From JAEUPI01 sp044222685 (GTDB lineage Bacteria; Pseudomonadota; Gammaproteobacteria; Burkholderiales; Burkholderiaceae_C): a DNA stretch of 64,000 nt. This document shows positions 1 to 7,950 of this stretch, in pieces (position 1 is the first letter of the stretch; every line of letters begins with the position of its first letter). Location of the stretch: positions 1 through 64,000 of the forward strand of contig JBGAMU010000033.1 of assembly GCA_044222685.1 (NCBI GenBank). Reading direction: 5' to 3'. Both the position numbers and the translations under genes were made by a program. The notes beneath the pieces are model-generated. The model saw only the letters and a program-made list of their open reading frames with translations. It did not search any database and had not been told where the DNA came from.

Positions 1-372
1 CTCGTCAGCGAGCGCGATGAAGTGATGCACCTGCCCCGGAATCGGGCCGAAGCCGCCCATCTGGAACATCAGCCACTCGAGCGTGGCCACGTGCGCCGCC
101 GGCTCGGCCGGCCAGAAGCGGCCGGTCTTCTCGGCCAGGTACAGCAGGATCGCGCCCGACTCGAACACGCTGATCGGCCGGCCACCGGGCCCTTCGGGAT
201 CGACGATGGCCGGGATCTTGTTGTTCGGGCTGATCGCCAGGAACGCCGGCTCGAACTGCTCGTTCTTCGTGATGTCGACCACGTGCACGTCGTACGGCAG
301 GCCCATCTCCTCGATAGCGACGGTGATCTTGCGGCCGTTGGGCGTGTCGAAGGCATGGAGCTGGATGGGCAC
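1..372 (-). CDS. Glutathione S-transferase family protein, YfcG/YghU-like (N-terminal part)
   Basis: The first 124 codons of a gene whose 3' end lies beyond the left window edge. The start is GTG (VPIQLHAFDTPNGRK). The thioredoxin-fold N-terminal domain is clear: an NGRK segment near residues 10-13 where nu-class/YfcG-type enzymes bind glutathione, the cis-proline segment NNKIPAIVDPEG near residues 47-58, and the glutathione-contacting FESGAILLYLAEKTG near 66-80. The alpha-helical C-terminal domain has only begun at the edge. The family catalyses glutathione-dependent disulfide reduction or conjugation in the cytoplasm. Transcribed away from the ABM gene at 492. The GTG start is inferred from homology; no strong ribosome-binding site is visible. 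Confidence 0.85.
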   Translation of the reverse strand, partial: MPIQLHAFDTPNGRKITVAIEEMGLPYDVHVVDITKNEQFEPAFLAISPNNKIPAIVDPEGPGGRPISVFESGAILLYLAEKTGRFWPAEPAAHVATLEWLMFQMGGFGPIPGQVHHFIALADE

Positions 373-408
373 GGTGGAGGTCCTCGGCAGATGGTGGGTC
401 ACGGCGCG

Positions 409-431
409 CAGCCGCAATGTAGCCGCGGCTG
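409..431. repeat. Inverted repeat in a divergent intergenic region
   Basis: CAGCCGC and GCGGCTG form perfect 7-bp arms around a 9-nt loop, between the GST gene (minus) and the ABM gene (plus). It could be a protein-binding site or an RNA hairpin in the leader of either gene. No T-tract follows, so it is not an obvious terminator. Nothing else stands out in this 119-bp gap. Confidence 0.35.
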
Positions 432-491
432 GGCGCGCCCGTTGCCCCGATGGCGTCTTGCCGTCATACGTCCACCCAAAGGAGTCTGCCC

Positions 492-797
492 ATGGTCAAG
501 CTCGCCTTGTTCGTCCGTCTCGAGGCCAAGCCCGGCAAGGAGGCCGCGGTCGCCGACTTCCTGTCGGGTGCGCTCTCGCTGGCCAACGCCGAACGCGGCA
601 CCGCTGCATGGTTCGCGCTCAAGTTCGGCCCGTCGACCTTCGGCGTGTTCGATGCGTTCGCCGACGAGGACGGGCGCCAGGCCCATCTGAACGGGCCGAT
701 CGCCGCCGCGCTGATGGCCAATGCCGCGACGCTGCTCGCCGAGACGCCGAAGATCGAGACGATCGACCTGCTGGCGGTCAAGCTGCCGGGCGGCTGA
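492..797 (+). CDS. Antibiotic biosynthesis monooxygenase (ABM) superfamily protein
   Basis: A 101-residue protein starting MVKLALFVRLEAKPGKE. The ATG at 492 is chosen because AAAGGAG ends 7 nt upstream; an upstream in-frame ATG at 450 lacks such a site. The pattern (beta strand with 'ALFVRLEAKPGKE', a helix with 'VADFLSGAL', then a strand followed by 'WFALKFGPSTFGVFDAFADEDGR') is that of the dimeric ferredoxin-like ABM fold, as in quinol or small-molecule monooxygenases. These act without cofactors on unknown aromatic substrates or serve stress roles. The fold is fairly sure, the substrate unknown. It converges with the DUF4239 gene, 15 bp away. Confidence 0.75.
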   Translation: MVKLALFVRLEAKPGKEAAVADFLSGALSLANAERGTAAWFALKFGPSTFGVFDAFADEDGRQAHLNGPIAAALMANAATLLAETPKIETIDLLAVKLPGG

Positions 798-812
798 CGC
801 GCACGGCCCGCG

Positions 813-1667
813 TCAGCGCACGGCGCTGGCTGCGCGCGGCGGCGTGGCGGCGGCGGACAGCGGCCCGGCGCCGGTGCGCATCGATGCCTGCAAATCGAGC
901 AGGCTCTTCTGGCTCACCTCGATCAGGCCGCGCCGCGGCCGGTCGAGGTCGAGGATGATGAAGACGAGCACGACGATCAGGCCGATCATCAGGTAACTCA
1001 CCAGCGACGGCCGGTGCCCGCCGGTGCCCGACGAGAAGCCGACGATGCCGCCGGCGACCAGGAAGGTGCCGTGCATCAGCAGCAGCACCAGCTCGGGCAC
1101 GTGCCGGTTGAGCGCCGCGTCGCGCTTGCCGTAGCTGTCGATCAGCGCATTGACCGATTCGACGAAGAGCACCGGCGTGTAGGCGTTCGGGTCGAACTCG
1201 ATGGCGCGGCGCGCCTGCGCCCACAGCTGGTCCTGCGCCGCGGCGACCTGCGCCGCCAGCGCCTGGCGCGGCGCACGGTCCACCTCGGCCATCAGGCTGG
1301 CCTGCACACGCAGGTCGGTGTAGGCGCGCAGGGTGGCCTGCGTCTCGGCCCGCAGCGCCGACGGCAGCAGCTGCGTGCGCAGCCATGCGGTGCCGATCGC
1401 GTTGGCCTCGTCGACCACGGCGTCGCTGCGGCTGTCGAAGCGCTGCAGCGCCAGCGAGAAGGTGAAGCCGAGCAGCAGGGCCAGGATGCCGAGGATCGAC
1501 GACTGGATGCCGTTGATGTGCTCCTTGGCCGCCTCGCCGATGACGGTCCGGCGTTTCAGCCCGACCCGATAACCGAACTCGGTGGCGATCAGCATCGACA
1601 GCAGCAGCACCGCGGCGATCAGCCCGGTGTGCACGTCGTACAGGAGCTCCGTCGTCATCGTGCCCAT
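813..1667 (-). CDS. DUF4239 (bestrophin-like domain) membrane protein
   Basis: A 284-residue protein with an N-terminal membrane helix (about residues 14-33), a second at about 56-73 ('SILGILALLLGFTFSLALQ') and a C-terminal pair at about 190-245 ('LVLLLMHGTFLVAGGIVGF' and 'YLMIGLIVVLVFIILDLDRP'). The middle is a soluble helical stretch. The GFTFSLALQRFDSRS segment and the terminal LDLDRPRRG are hallmarks of DUF4239, annotated as bestrophin-like; ion-channel activity is only suggested by distant similarity. Acts in the inner membrane. The first ATG (1667) is used; a second ATG three codons on is equally possible. Confidence 0.75.
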   Translation of the reverse strand: MGTMTTELLYDVHTGLIAAVLLLSMLIATEFGYRVGLKRRTVIGEAAKEHINGIQSSILGILALLLGFTFSLALQRFDSRSDAVVDEANAIGTAWLRTQLLPSALRAETQATLRAYTDLRVQASLMAEVDRAPRQALAAQVAAAQDQLWAQARRAIEFDPNAYTPVLFVESVNALIDSYGKRDAALNRHVPELVLLLMHGTFLVAGGIVGFSSGTGGHRPSLVSYLMIGLIVVLVFIILDLDRPRRGLIEVSQKSLLDLQASMRTGAGPLSAAATPPRAASAVR

Positions 1668-1721
1668 TCTCGCCGGCCCGAGCCCGCCGGACAGGCGGCG
1701 GCGCCGCGCACCGCGACCGCG

Positions 1722-2948
1722 TCAGGCTCGCAGCAGATGCGCATCGACACCGCGGCGCGGTGCCGGCACCACCGGCGGCGCGAAGCCGACGCGCGCCCAC
1801 ATCTGCACCGTCTGCGCCGGCCCGTCGGCGCCCAGCAGGCGGCGGATGTCGGCGTGGGGCCCGGCCTGCTCGCGGTATTCCTGCAGCGCCTGCTGCAGCG
1901 GCTGCATCGCCACGTCGTGCGCGGTGGCGGCCAGTTGCACACGGACGTAGGCGCGCCCGGCATTCACCTGCGTCGCCCGCTGGTTGTCGTCGCTCACCAT
2001 CCACAGGAATGCGGGCGTCGACGCGATCTTGGCGTTGAAGTCCTTGATCTGGCTGGTGGTGGCAAAGTCGTCGGCCCTCGGTGCCTTGCTGCGGTCGAAC
2101 AGGCCGAGCCGGTCGAGCCACACCACCATGGGATCCAGCAGCGTCAGGCCGTCGCGGTGCCGCCCGACCTCGGCCGCGCCGACGCGCAGCACCTTGAAGC
2201 TCTCCAGAATGGCCGCGGGCGTCGTGAGCTCGATGCGCCAGGCCTCGGCGGCGATGGCGCGGTGGCGCACCAGCGCATCGGCCTGATCGGCGCCGACGAA
2301 GCCGAAGCGCAGTGCATGCGGCCGAACCGCCTCGGCCATCGCCTGCCAGGCCGCCGCCGGCACGGCGCGTGCGGGATCGTAGGCGCTGCGGTTGGTGTGG
2401 CGGCGCAGGATCTGCGTGAACAGCGGGTCCCGGGCCACGCCCGCATCGGCTAGCAGGCGGATGCGCGCGACCGGCCGCGTGTCGAGCTGCCGGGGCGCGA
2501 AGGCTCCCTCGGGGAACAACTCGACCTCGGCGCGCAGCCCCTTCTCGCGCGCGGCGATGTCGATCAGCTCGATGAAGGTGCCCTGGCTCATCATGATCTG
2601 GCGCGCGTACGGATCGGTCTCGGGCAGCAGGCGGGTCAGGTCGCAGCGCAGCAGCATCTGCCCGGGCGTGCGCAGGTCGACCAGCCACGATTGCAGGTTG
2701 TGCGAGTGCGGCGCCAGGATCGCGTGGCCGAGGATCCAGCGGCGCACGTCGCTCTCGCCGGCAGGTGGCCCACCCCATGGCGCGATCGCCTCCGGCGGCA
2801 TCTGCGGGCTGCAGCCGGCCACCATGCCGCCGCCGGCCGCGACGATCGCGCCGCCACCGACCAAGCGAACGAAGGCGCGACGGTCGCAGTGCCGCGGTGT
2901 CTGGTGGTCCGACGCAGGGCTTTGAGCAGCAAGACGCGGGTGGGTCAC
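1722..2948 (-). CDS. Acg-family FMN-binding (nitroreductase-like) oxidoreductase with Tat-type leader
   Basis: 408 residues from a GTG start at 2948, preceded by AGGAG at ideal spacing; a longer open frame extends upstream but looks non-coding. A twin-arginine-like leader (DRRAFVRLVGGGAIVAAGGG, then GC) near residues 20-45 suggests export and possibly lipid attachment at the cysteine. The body carries APHSHNLQSWLVDL near residues 75-90 and, later, a degenerate nitroreductase half with HTNRSAYD, typical of Acg-like proteins, which are tandem nitroreductase folds that bind or sequester FMN. The biochemical role of the family is poorly known. It stands between a DUF4239 gene and a TetR gene on the same strand. 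Confidence 0.7.
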   Translation of the reverse strand: MTHPRLAAQSPASDHQTPRHCDRRAFVRLVGGGAIVAAGGGMVAGCSPQMPPEAIAPWGGPPAGESDVRRWILGHAILAPHSHNLQSWLVDLRTPGQMLLRCDLTRLLPETDPYARQIMMSQGTFIELIDIAAREKGLRAEVELFPEGAFAPRQLDTRPVARIRLLADAGVARDPLFTQILRRHTNRSAYDPARAVPAAAWQAMAEAVRPHALRFGFVGADQADALVRHRAIAAEAWRIELTTPAAILESFKVLRVGAAEVGRHRDGLTLLDPMVVWLDRLGLFDRSKAPRADDFATTSQIKDFNAKIASTPAFLWMVSDDNQRATQVNAGRAYVRVQLAATAHDVAMQPLQQALQEYREQAGPHADIRRLLGADGPAQTVQMWARVGFAPPVVPAPRRGVDAHLLRA

Positions 2949-3063
2949 TCGGGAATCTCCTGCAGCGGTGGTGGATGGCGACGGCAGTGTGCGCGCCTGC
3001 CGGCTGCTGCAGCAATCCACCAGCCCTGCATGAGAGCTATGCACAACCGCATGGGCCGCGGTG

Positions 3064-3633
3064 TCAGGGATCGAACAGATAACCCTGCACGGTGGCGCCG
3101 ACGCGGCGCACGATCTCGGCGCGCTTGAGCGCCACCACCGGCGGCAGCCTGAGCACGTAACGGCACAGCGCGAGGCCGAGGATCTGGGTGGCGACGAGCC
3201 CGGCGCGTGCCGCCACCGCCGCGCGCGGCTGCACGCCCAGCCGCGCGATGTGCGGCGCTACTTGCGTCGCGAAGATCGCCTGCATGCGCGCCGCCGCCGC
3301 CTCGTGCGTCACCGCGGTGCGCAGCAGCGCCATCAGGGTCTCGTCGCCTTCCCAGCGGTCGAGGAAGTGCGTGACCATCGCCTCGCCGACCTGCTCGCGC
3401 GGCAGGGCCGCCAGGTCGGGCAGCCGCAGATCGAATTCGGCGGCCGCAGCGAACAGGCCTTCCTTGTTGCCGTAGTAGCGCATCACCAGCGCGGGGTCGA
3501 CACCGGCCGCCGCGGCGATGCCCCGGATGGTCGCGGCCTGGTAGCCGCTGGCCGCGAACTGCTCGCGCGCGGCCACCAGGATGGTCGACCGTGTGACGTC
3601 GGACTTGCGCGGCGTGTCGGCTGTGGCGGCCAT
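3064..3633 (-). CDS. TetR/AcrR-family transcriptional regulator
   Basis: 189 residues. The N-terminal HTH covers about residues 15-60: 'ILVAAREQFAASGYQAATI', 'GIAAAAGVDPALVMRYYGNK', 'EGLFAAAAEFD'. VMRYYGNKEGLF is the classical recognition-helix signature. The C-terminal helical ligand and dimer domain is of the TetR_C_33/AefR-like type by eye. It is transcribed divergently from an FAD monooxygenase, with two near-identical palindromic sites in the 98-bp gap. The simplest reading is an autoregulating repressor that also controls the monooxygenase and is released by an unknown, probably aromatic, ligand. Confidence 0.88.
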   Translation of the reverse strand: MAATADTPRKSDVTRSTILVAAREQFAASGYQAATIRGIAAAAGVDPALVMRYYGNKEGLFAAAAEFDLRLPDLAALPREQVGEAMVTHFLDRWEGDETLMALLRTAVTHEAAAARMQAIFATQVAPHIARLGVQPRAAVAARAGLVATQILGLALCRYVLRLPPVVALKRAEIVRRVGATVQGYLFDP

Positions 3634-3647
3634 GGCTACAAGTGTAA

Positions 3648-3703
3648 TTCAACGCGTGTTGACATTCGTGCCCGGCTCGCCAGAATTGTCAACACACGTT
3701 GAC
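3648..3703. promoter_or_regulatory. Two TetR-type operators over divergent promoters
   Basis: Site A at 3648-3663 (TTCAACGCGTGTTGAC) and site B at 3688-3703 (GTCAACACACGTTGAC) are each 16-bp near-palindromes. Read in the same orientation (A reversed is GTCAACACGCGTTGAA) they agree at 14 of 16 positions and lie 40 bp apart centre to centre, four helical turns, on the same face. Site A contains TTGACA (3659-3664), a -35 for the rightward monooxygenase gene. Site B contains the reverse TTGACA (3692-3687) for the leftward tetR gene. The -10 elements are weak. Repressor binding would block both promoters. Confidence 0.75.
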
Positions 3704-3731
3704 TTCGTGTGCCGACCACCAGGAGACCTCT

Positions 3732-4898
3732 ATGCCGACCGATTTCACCCCTGCCTCCGCCGCCTTCGACACCGACGTGCTGATCGTCGGCGCCGGCCCC
3801 ACCGGACTGACGCTCGGCGCCGCGCTGGCCCAGCGCGGCGTGCGCACCCGCGTGATCGACCGCCAGAGCGCCGGCGACAACACCTCGCGCGCCGCGGTCG
3901 TGCATGCGCGCACGCTCGAAGTGCTCGAACCGCTGGGTGTCACGCCCGCGCTGGTCGCCCGTGGCGTGCAGGCGCAGCGCTTCACGATCCGCGACCGCGA
4001 CCGCGTGCTGGTGCCGATCGGCTTCTCACAGCTGCCGACGCGCTACCCGTACACGCTGATGGTGTCGCAGGCGGTCACCGAGCAGGTGCTGCTCGAGCGC
4101 TTCATGCAGCTCGGCGGGCAGGTGCAGCGCCCGTGCACGCTGGTCGGCCTGGCGCAGGACGACGCCGGCGCGGTGGCCACGCTCGACGACGGCAGCCGCC
4201 TGCGCGCGCGTTATGTCGTCGGCTGCGACGGCATGCACAGCGCCGTGCGCGAGCAGACCGGCATCCGGTTCGAGGGCGGCAGCTACGGCGAGTCGTTCGT
4301 GCTGGCCGACGTGCATCTGAGCGGCTCGGTCCCCGCCGACGAGGTGCGGCTGTACTTCTCGCCCGGCGGCATGATGGTGGTGGCGCCGCTGCCCGACGGC
4401 GTGCATCGCATCGTCGCGCCGGTCGACGACGCGCCCGAGCAGCCGAGCGCGGCCTACGTGCAGGGCCTGCTCGACACGCGCGGCCCGCAGGCCCAACGCG
4501 CGCTCGTCGGCGACGTGCTGTGGGGCTCGCGCTTTCGCGTCCACCACCGGGTGGCCGACAGTTATCGCGCCGGCCGCGTGCTGCTCGCCGGCGACGCCGC
4601 GCATGTGCACAGCCCGGCCGGCGGCCAGGGCATGAACGCCGGCATCCTGGATGCGATGGTGCTGGCCGAGGCGCTGCGCCGGGCGCTGGCCGGCGACCCG
4701 GCCGCACTCGACGACTACGGCGCGCAGCGCCGGCCGGTCGCGCAGCAGGTGGTGGCCTTCGCCGACACGCTGACCCGCATGGCGACCGTGCGCCCGGCCC
4801 TGCGCGCGCTGCGCAATGCCGTGCTCGGCACGCTGGCCCAGTTGCCGCCGTTCCGCAAGCGGCTCGCCTGGCGCCTGTCGGGGCTGGTGTACCGCTGA
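3732..4898 (+). CDS. FAD-dependent aromatic-type monooxygenase (PheA/TfdB family)
   Basis: 388 residues from ATG 3732, chosen for AGGAG 6 nt upstream; the open frame continues upstream over the operators but without a start signal. The N-terminal Rossmann motif DVLIVGAGPTGLTLGAAL (about residues 14-31) binds FAD. VVGCDGMHSAVRE (about 165-177) is the DG motif contacting FAD and NAD(P)H. RVLLAGDAAHVHSPAGGQG (about 283-301) is the GD motif. This is the group A flavoprotein hydroxylase layout, without the C-terminal thioredoxin-like domain of the longest members. Substrate unknown; probably a phenolic or other xenobiotic. Expected to be regulated by the divergent TetR gene. Confidence 0.88.
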   Translation: MPTDFTPASAAFDTDVLIVGAGPTGLTLGAALAQRGVRTRVIDRQSAGDNTSRAAVVHARTLEVLEPLGVTPALVARGVQAQRFTIRDRDRVLVPIGFSQLPTRYPYTLMVSQAVTEQVLLERFMQLGGQVQRPCTLVGLAQDDAGAVATLDDGSRLRARYVVGCDGMHSAVREQTGIRFEGGSYGESFVLADVHLSGSVPADEVRLYFSPGGMMVVAPLPDGVHRIVAPVDDAPEQPSAAYVQGLLDTRGPQAQRALVGDVLWGSRFRVHHRVADSYRAGRVLLAGDAAHVHSPAGGQGMNAGILDAMVLAEALRRALAGDPAALDDYGAQRRPVAQQVVAFADTLTRMATVRPALRALRNAVLGTLAQLPPFRKRLAWRLSGLVYR

Positions 4899-4924
4899 AC
4901 GCGCTTGCGATAGCGGTGGCCAAT

Positions 4925-4951
4925 CGCACCGTCTGGCCGGGAGGCGGTGCG
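4925..4951. terminator. Candidate bidirectional terminator hairpin
   Basis: CGCACCG (4925-4931) and CGGTGCG (4945-4951) make a perfect 7-bp stem between the converging monooxygenase gene and the gene ending at 4953. There is no T-run, which is usual in this GC-rich genome, so termination activity is inferred from position only. Confidence 0.4.
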
Positions 4952-4952
4952 C

Positions 4953-5567
4953 TCAGCCCGGACGCTCGTCGGGCAGCCAACGTTCGTGCGCGTGCACGTC
5001 GTCGGCGAAGCCGGCGTTGACCAGCAGGTCGCGCCAGTCGATGCGCGCCAGCTCCACCGCGGCCTGCAGCTTGTCGAGTCGCCCCTCGCTGAGCTTGAGC
5101 GCGGCGAAGCGATAGCGCTCGAGGCTCGTCGCATCGAGCTTGTCCAGGAACGGCAGGTCGTTGCCGCACTGCTCGACCAGCAACCGAGCCACCGTGTCCA
5201 CCTGCTCCGGCGCGAACAGCCGCCCCACGCGCTTCATCGTCTCGGCGCTGAGCGCGGCGGGCGCAACCTCGCCCGGCGAGGGCTCGACGCCGAAGGGCTC
5301 GCCGCGGCGCAGCGCCGAGCCGTCGAGATGCAGCTCACGCCAGGCCTTGAAGTCGAGCAACCGCAGCCGCTTGCCCGCGGCGTGCTGGCGCACGTAGTGC
5401 AGCAGGTCCTCCTGGTTGAACCAGGTGCGGGCCACCAGCTTCGGCGGCTCGCCGTCGAGCTCGATCGCGGCATAACAGCTGGCCGGATGCCGATGGAAGC
5501 CCGAGGGGATCTGGATGCCTCGCGCGGCGCAATAGTCCTTGATGCGGGTGCTGTAGCTGGTGGCCAT
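4953..5567 (-). CDS. Hypothetical protein downstream of a Tdi1-type gene
   Basis: 204 residues starting MATSYSTRIKDYCAARG. I do not recognise a family. There is no signal peptide or membrane segment. The N-terminal half is mixed alpha/beta with 'HPASCYAAIELDGEPPKLVARTW', and the C-terminal half is probably helical with 'LFAPEQVDTVARLLVEQCGN'. Codon use matches real genes (GC-rich third positions), and it begins 10 bp after the stop of the frameshifted Tdi1-like gene, so the two are probably co-transcribed. A link with type VI secretion is only guilt by association. Confidence 0.6.
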   Translation of the reverse strand: MATSYSTRIKDYCAARGIQIPSGFHRHPASCYAAIELDGEPPKLVARTWFNQEDLLHYVRQHAAGKRLRLLDFKAWRELHLDGSALRRGEPFGVEPSPGEVAPAALSAETMKRVGRLFAPEQVDTVARLLVEQCGNDLPFLDKLDATSLERYRFAALKLSEGRLDKLQAAVELARIDWRDLLVNAGFADDVHAHERWLPDERPG

Positions 5568-5577
5568 GGCGCGCCCC

Positions 5578-6014
5578 TCAGTCGACGAACCTGAAACGCA
5601 CGCGGGCCCCGTCGGGCAGGCCCTCGATCTGCTGCGCGATGTGCCCCGACGCGGCGATCAGTTCGCGCAGGCTGATCTTGCCGAGGTTGTCGCCGCCGTA
5701 CTCGCCGCCGAGCGCGCCGGGGATCTTCAGGCAGTACTTCTGCCCAGGGGCCAGCGGGCCGAGCGCGTCGCGGGCCATCTCCACCAGCGCCTGCATGCGC
5801 CAGTCCTCGTCGAAGTCGGGGTCGTCGCGCAGCATCGCGAGCGACGCGGCGTCGTCGGCCACCAGCTCGCACAGCAGGTCCTCCGGGCACACCCGCCAGT
5901 AACGCGCCAGCGCGTCCTCGATCAGCAGGTTGCCGAACTCGTCTCGTCGACCACGCGCACCGGCGCCAGGCCGCACCAACCCCACGCCGAGTGGATGACC
6001 GACACCATGTCCAT
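5578..6014 (-). pseudogene. T6SS Tdi1-type immunity protein domain (DUF1851), frameshifted
   Basis: Two frames together encode a full Tdi1 C-terminal/DUF1851 domain. Frame one begins MDMVSVIHSAWGWCGLAPVR at ATG 6014; frame two continues DEFGNLLIEDALARYWRVCP and ends GARVRFRFVD. The break is a tandem 5-bp duplication, CTCGT CTCGT at 5938-5947. Removing one copy restores a continuous 143-codon gene. The family neutralises the Tde1-type DNase toxins of type VI secretion. No effector, VgrG or other T6SS gene is nearby, so this is an orphan immunity-like gene. It may be a recent natural pseudogene, a phase-variable tract or a sequencing error. The downstream hypothetical gene is intact. Confidence 0.75.
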
Positions 6015-6149
6015 GGCCCGCCATCGTGCCAGCGAAGCGCCCGCCCGGCCGCTGCCCGCGGCGGCCGGCAGTGCAAACCGGCACACAATGCGCGGCCAGG
6101 TCCCGGTCGGCAGCCCGCCCGCGTTCGCCGGCGCCCACGAAAGCGACCC

Positions 6150-7166
6150 ATGACCGACACAGTGCTCGTCTCCGGCGGCAGCGGCTACATCGCCGGATTC
6201 CTGATCCGCCAGCTGGTGGCCGAGGGCTGGATGGTGCACACCACGATCCGGGATCTCGCCAGGGAGAGCGCCGTGCGCCAGTTGCTCGCGGTGGACGACA
6301 GCCGCCTGAGGTTCTTCGCCGCCGACCTGATGTCCGACGCCGGCTGGGCGGAGGCGATGGCCGGCTGCAGCCACGTGGCGCACGTGGCCTCGCCACTGCC
6401 GGCGCGCCACGTCAAGCACGCCGACGAGCTGATCGTGCCGGCGCGCGACGGCGCGTTGCGCGCGTTGCGCGCGGCCAAGGCCGCCGGCGTGCGCCGCTTC
6501 GTGATGACGTCATCGGTCGCGGCCGTCGCCTACGGCCGCGGCCGTGGGGTGCACCGCTTCACCGAGGCCGACTGGACCGACCCGACACGCCCGGGCATCA
6601 CGCCCTACGTGCAGTCGAAGACCATCGCCGAGCGCGCCGCGCGCGACTGGGTGACCCGCGAAGGCGGCGCCATCGAGTACTGCAGCATCAATCCGTCGGT
6701 GGTGCTGGGGCCGGTGTGGAGCCGCGACTACTCGGCCTCGGTGGTGGTGGTGAAGAAGCTGCTCGACGGCTCGATGGGCGCGACACCCGACTTCGGCTTC
6801 GGCATCGTCGACGTGCGCGACGTCGCCGACCTGCACGTGCGCTGCCTCAAGGCACCAAACATGGCGGGTGAGCGTTTCATCGCGTCGGGCCCGTTCCTCA
6901 AGCTGCGCGAGGTGGCCGACATCCTGCGCGCGCAGCTGGGGCCGCAGGCGCACAAGGTGACCACGCGCAACCTGCCCGACTGGGTGGTGCGGGTGCTCGC
7001 CCTCGTCAATCCGCTGGCCCGGCTGGCGGCCGGCGAGCTGGGCTCGGTGCGCCACCAGGACGCATCGCACGCCAAGGCCGTGCTCGGCTGGCAGACACGG
7101 CCGGTCGAGCAGAGCATCGTCGACACCGCGCGCTGCTTGATCAAGCTCGGCCTCGTGAAGGTCTGA
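6150..7166 (+). CDS. NAD(P)-dependent epimerase / dihydroflavonol-4-reductase family
   Basis: 338 residues of an extended short-chain dehydrogenase. The N-terminal LVSGGSGYIAGFLIRQLV (about residues 6-23) is the GxxGxxG nucleotide-binding motif. FVMTSSVAAV (about 116-125) gives the catalytic serine region, and the Y and K are in PYVQSKTIAE (about 151-160, YxxSK). This places it with DFR/cinnamoyl-CoA-reductase-like aldehyde or ketone reductases rather than sugar epimerases. Substrate unknown. It is divergent from the Tdi1-like gene with 135 bp between them, and converges on a LysE gene. Confidence 0.85.
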   Translation: MTDTVLVSGGSGYIAGFLIRQLVAEGWMVHTTIRDLARESAVRQLLAVDDSRLRFFAADLMSDAGWAEAMAGCSHVAHVASPLPARHVKHADELIVPARDGALRALRAAKAAGVRRFVMTSSVAAVAYGRGRGVHRFTEADWTDPTRPGITPYVQSKTIAERAARDWVTREGGAIEYCSINPSVVLGPVWSRDYSASVVVVKKLLDGSMGATPDFGFGIVDVRDVADLHVRCLKAPNMAGERFIASGPFLKLREVADILRAQLGPQAHKVTTRNLPDWVVRVLALVNPLARLAAGELGSVRHQDASHAKAVLGWQTRPVEQSIVDTARCLIKLGLVKV

Positions 7167-7183
7167 GCGCCGACGCCGGCGCT
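7166..7183. terminator. Candidate hairpin between converging genes
   Basis: AGCGCC and GGCGCT form a 6-bp stem with a 6-nt loop that overlaps the stop codons of the converging epimerase and LysE genes. Possible shared terminator; there is no T-tract. Confidence 0.3.
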
Positions 7184-7808
7184 ACGCGCGCCGCTCGAAC
7201 GCCAGCTTGACGCCCAGCGCGACCAGCACGGCGCCGCTGCTGCGGTACAGCCACGCCAACACCGACGGCCGCGCGCGCAGCCAGCCCGACAGCGCCGCGG
7301 CGCCGAGGCCGACCGGGCCCTTGACCAGAAAGGTCAGCGCCGCGAACACGAGGCCGAGCACGAACACCGCGAGCGTGGCGTGCCCGCTGCCCGGCGGCAC
7401 GAACTGCGGCAGGAAGGCGAAATAGAACACCGCGATCTTCGGGTTGCTGATGTTCGACAGCGCGCCGTCGATGAACAGCCGGCCGAGCGACCGTGGCACC
7501 CCACCCGAGACGGCCAACTCGTGGCGCGGCGTACGCAGCAGCTGCACGCCCATGTAGACCAGATAGGCCGCGCCGACCAGCTTGAGCGCGACGAACAGCC
7601 ACTCCGACGTGCGCAGCACCGCCCCGAGCCCCAGCGTCGCCAGCACCGTGTGGCCGACCAGTCCCACGCTGACGCCGGCGGCGGTGACCACGCCGGCCGC
7701 CGCGCCCTGCGCGATCGAGCGCGACATCACGAGGATCATGTCCTGCCCCGGCGTGACGATCAGCACCAGCGACGCGACGATGAAGAGCCACCAGGCGATG
7801 TCGAGCAT
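7182..7808 (-). CDS. LysE/RhtB-family amino-acid or small-molecule exporter
   Basis: 208 residues from ATG 7808 (MLDIAWWLFIVASLVLIVTP), chosen for AAGGA about 10 nt upstream; the open frame continues further but reads as non-coding. Six hydrophobic segments are visible, with the family signature TPGQDMILVMSRSIAQG at about residues 20-36 and GALSNISNPKIAVFYFAF at about 115-132. LysE-type inner-membrane proteins export amino acids or homoserine lactone. The substrate cannot be read from sequence. It is divergent from the nitronate monooxygenase gene, and the 209-bp gap carries strong inverted repeats. Confidence 0.88.
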   Translation of the reverse strand: MLDIAWWLFIVASLVLIVTPGQDMILVMSRSIAQGAAAGVVTAAGVSVGLVGHTVLATLGLGAVLRTSEWLFVALKLVGAAYLVYMGVQLLRTPRHELAVSGGVPRSLGRLFIDGALSNISNPKIAVFYFAFLPQFVPPGSGHATLAVFVLGLVFAALTFLVKGPVGLGAAALSGWLRARPSVLAWLYRSSGAVLVALGVKLAFERRA

Positions 7809-7950
7809 GGGTCGGGATTTCCTTGACAAGGTCCGGCAGGTGACCGCCAGGTACGCCCCCGGCATGACATTGTGCCGCCCGGATCCTCGCGGGCTGGCCG
7901 CCGGGTGTAGCAGCGCCGTTCGCAGGGGCGCCGGCGAAGCGCCCGTTCGT

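Noticed and set aside
3699..3731. Upstream start for the FAD monooxygenase
   Set aside because: It would place the N terminus over the operator; ATG 3732 has an ideal AGGAG and begins a normal family N terminus.
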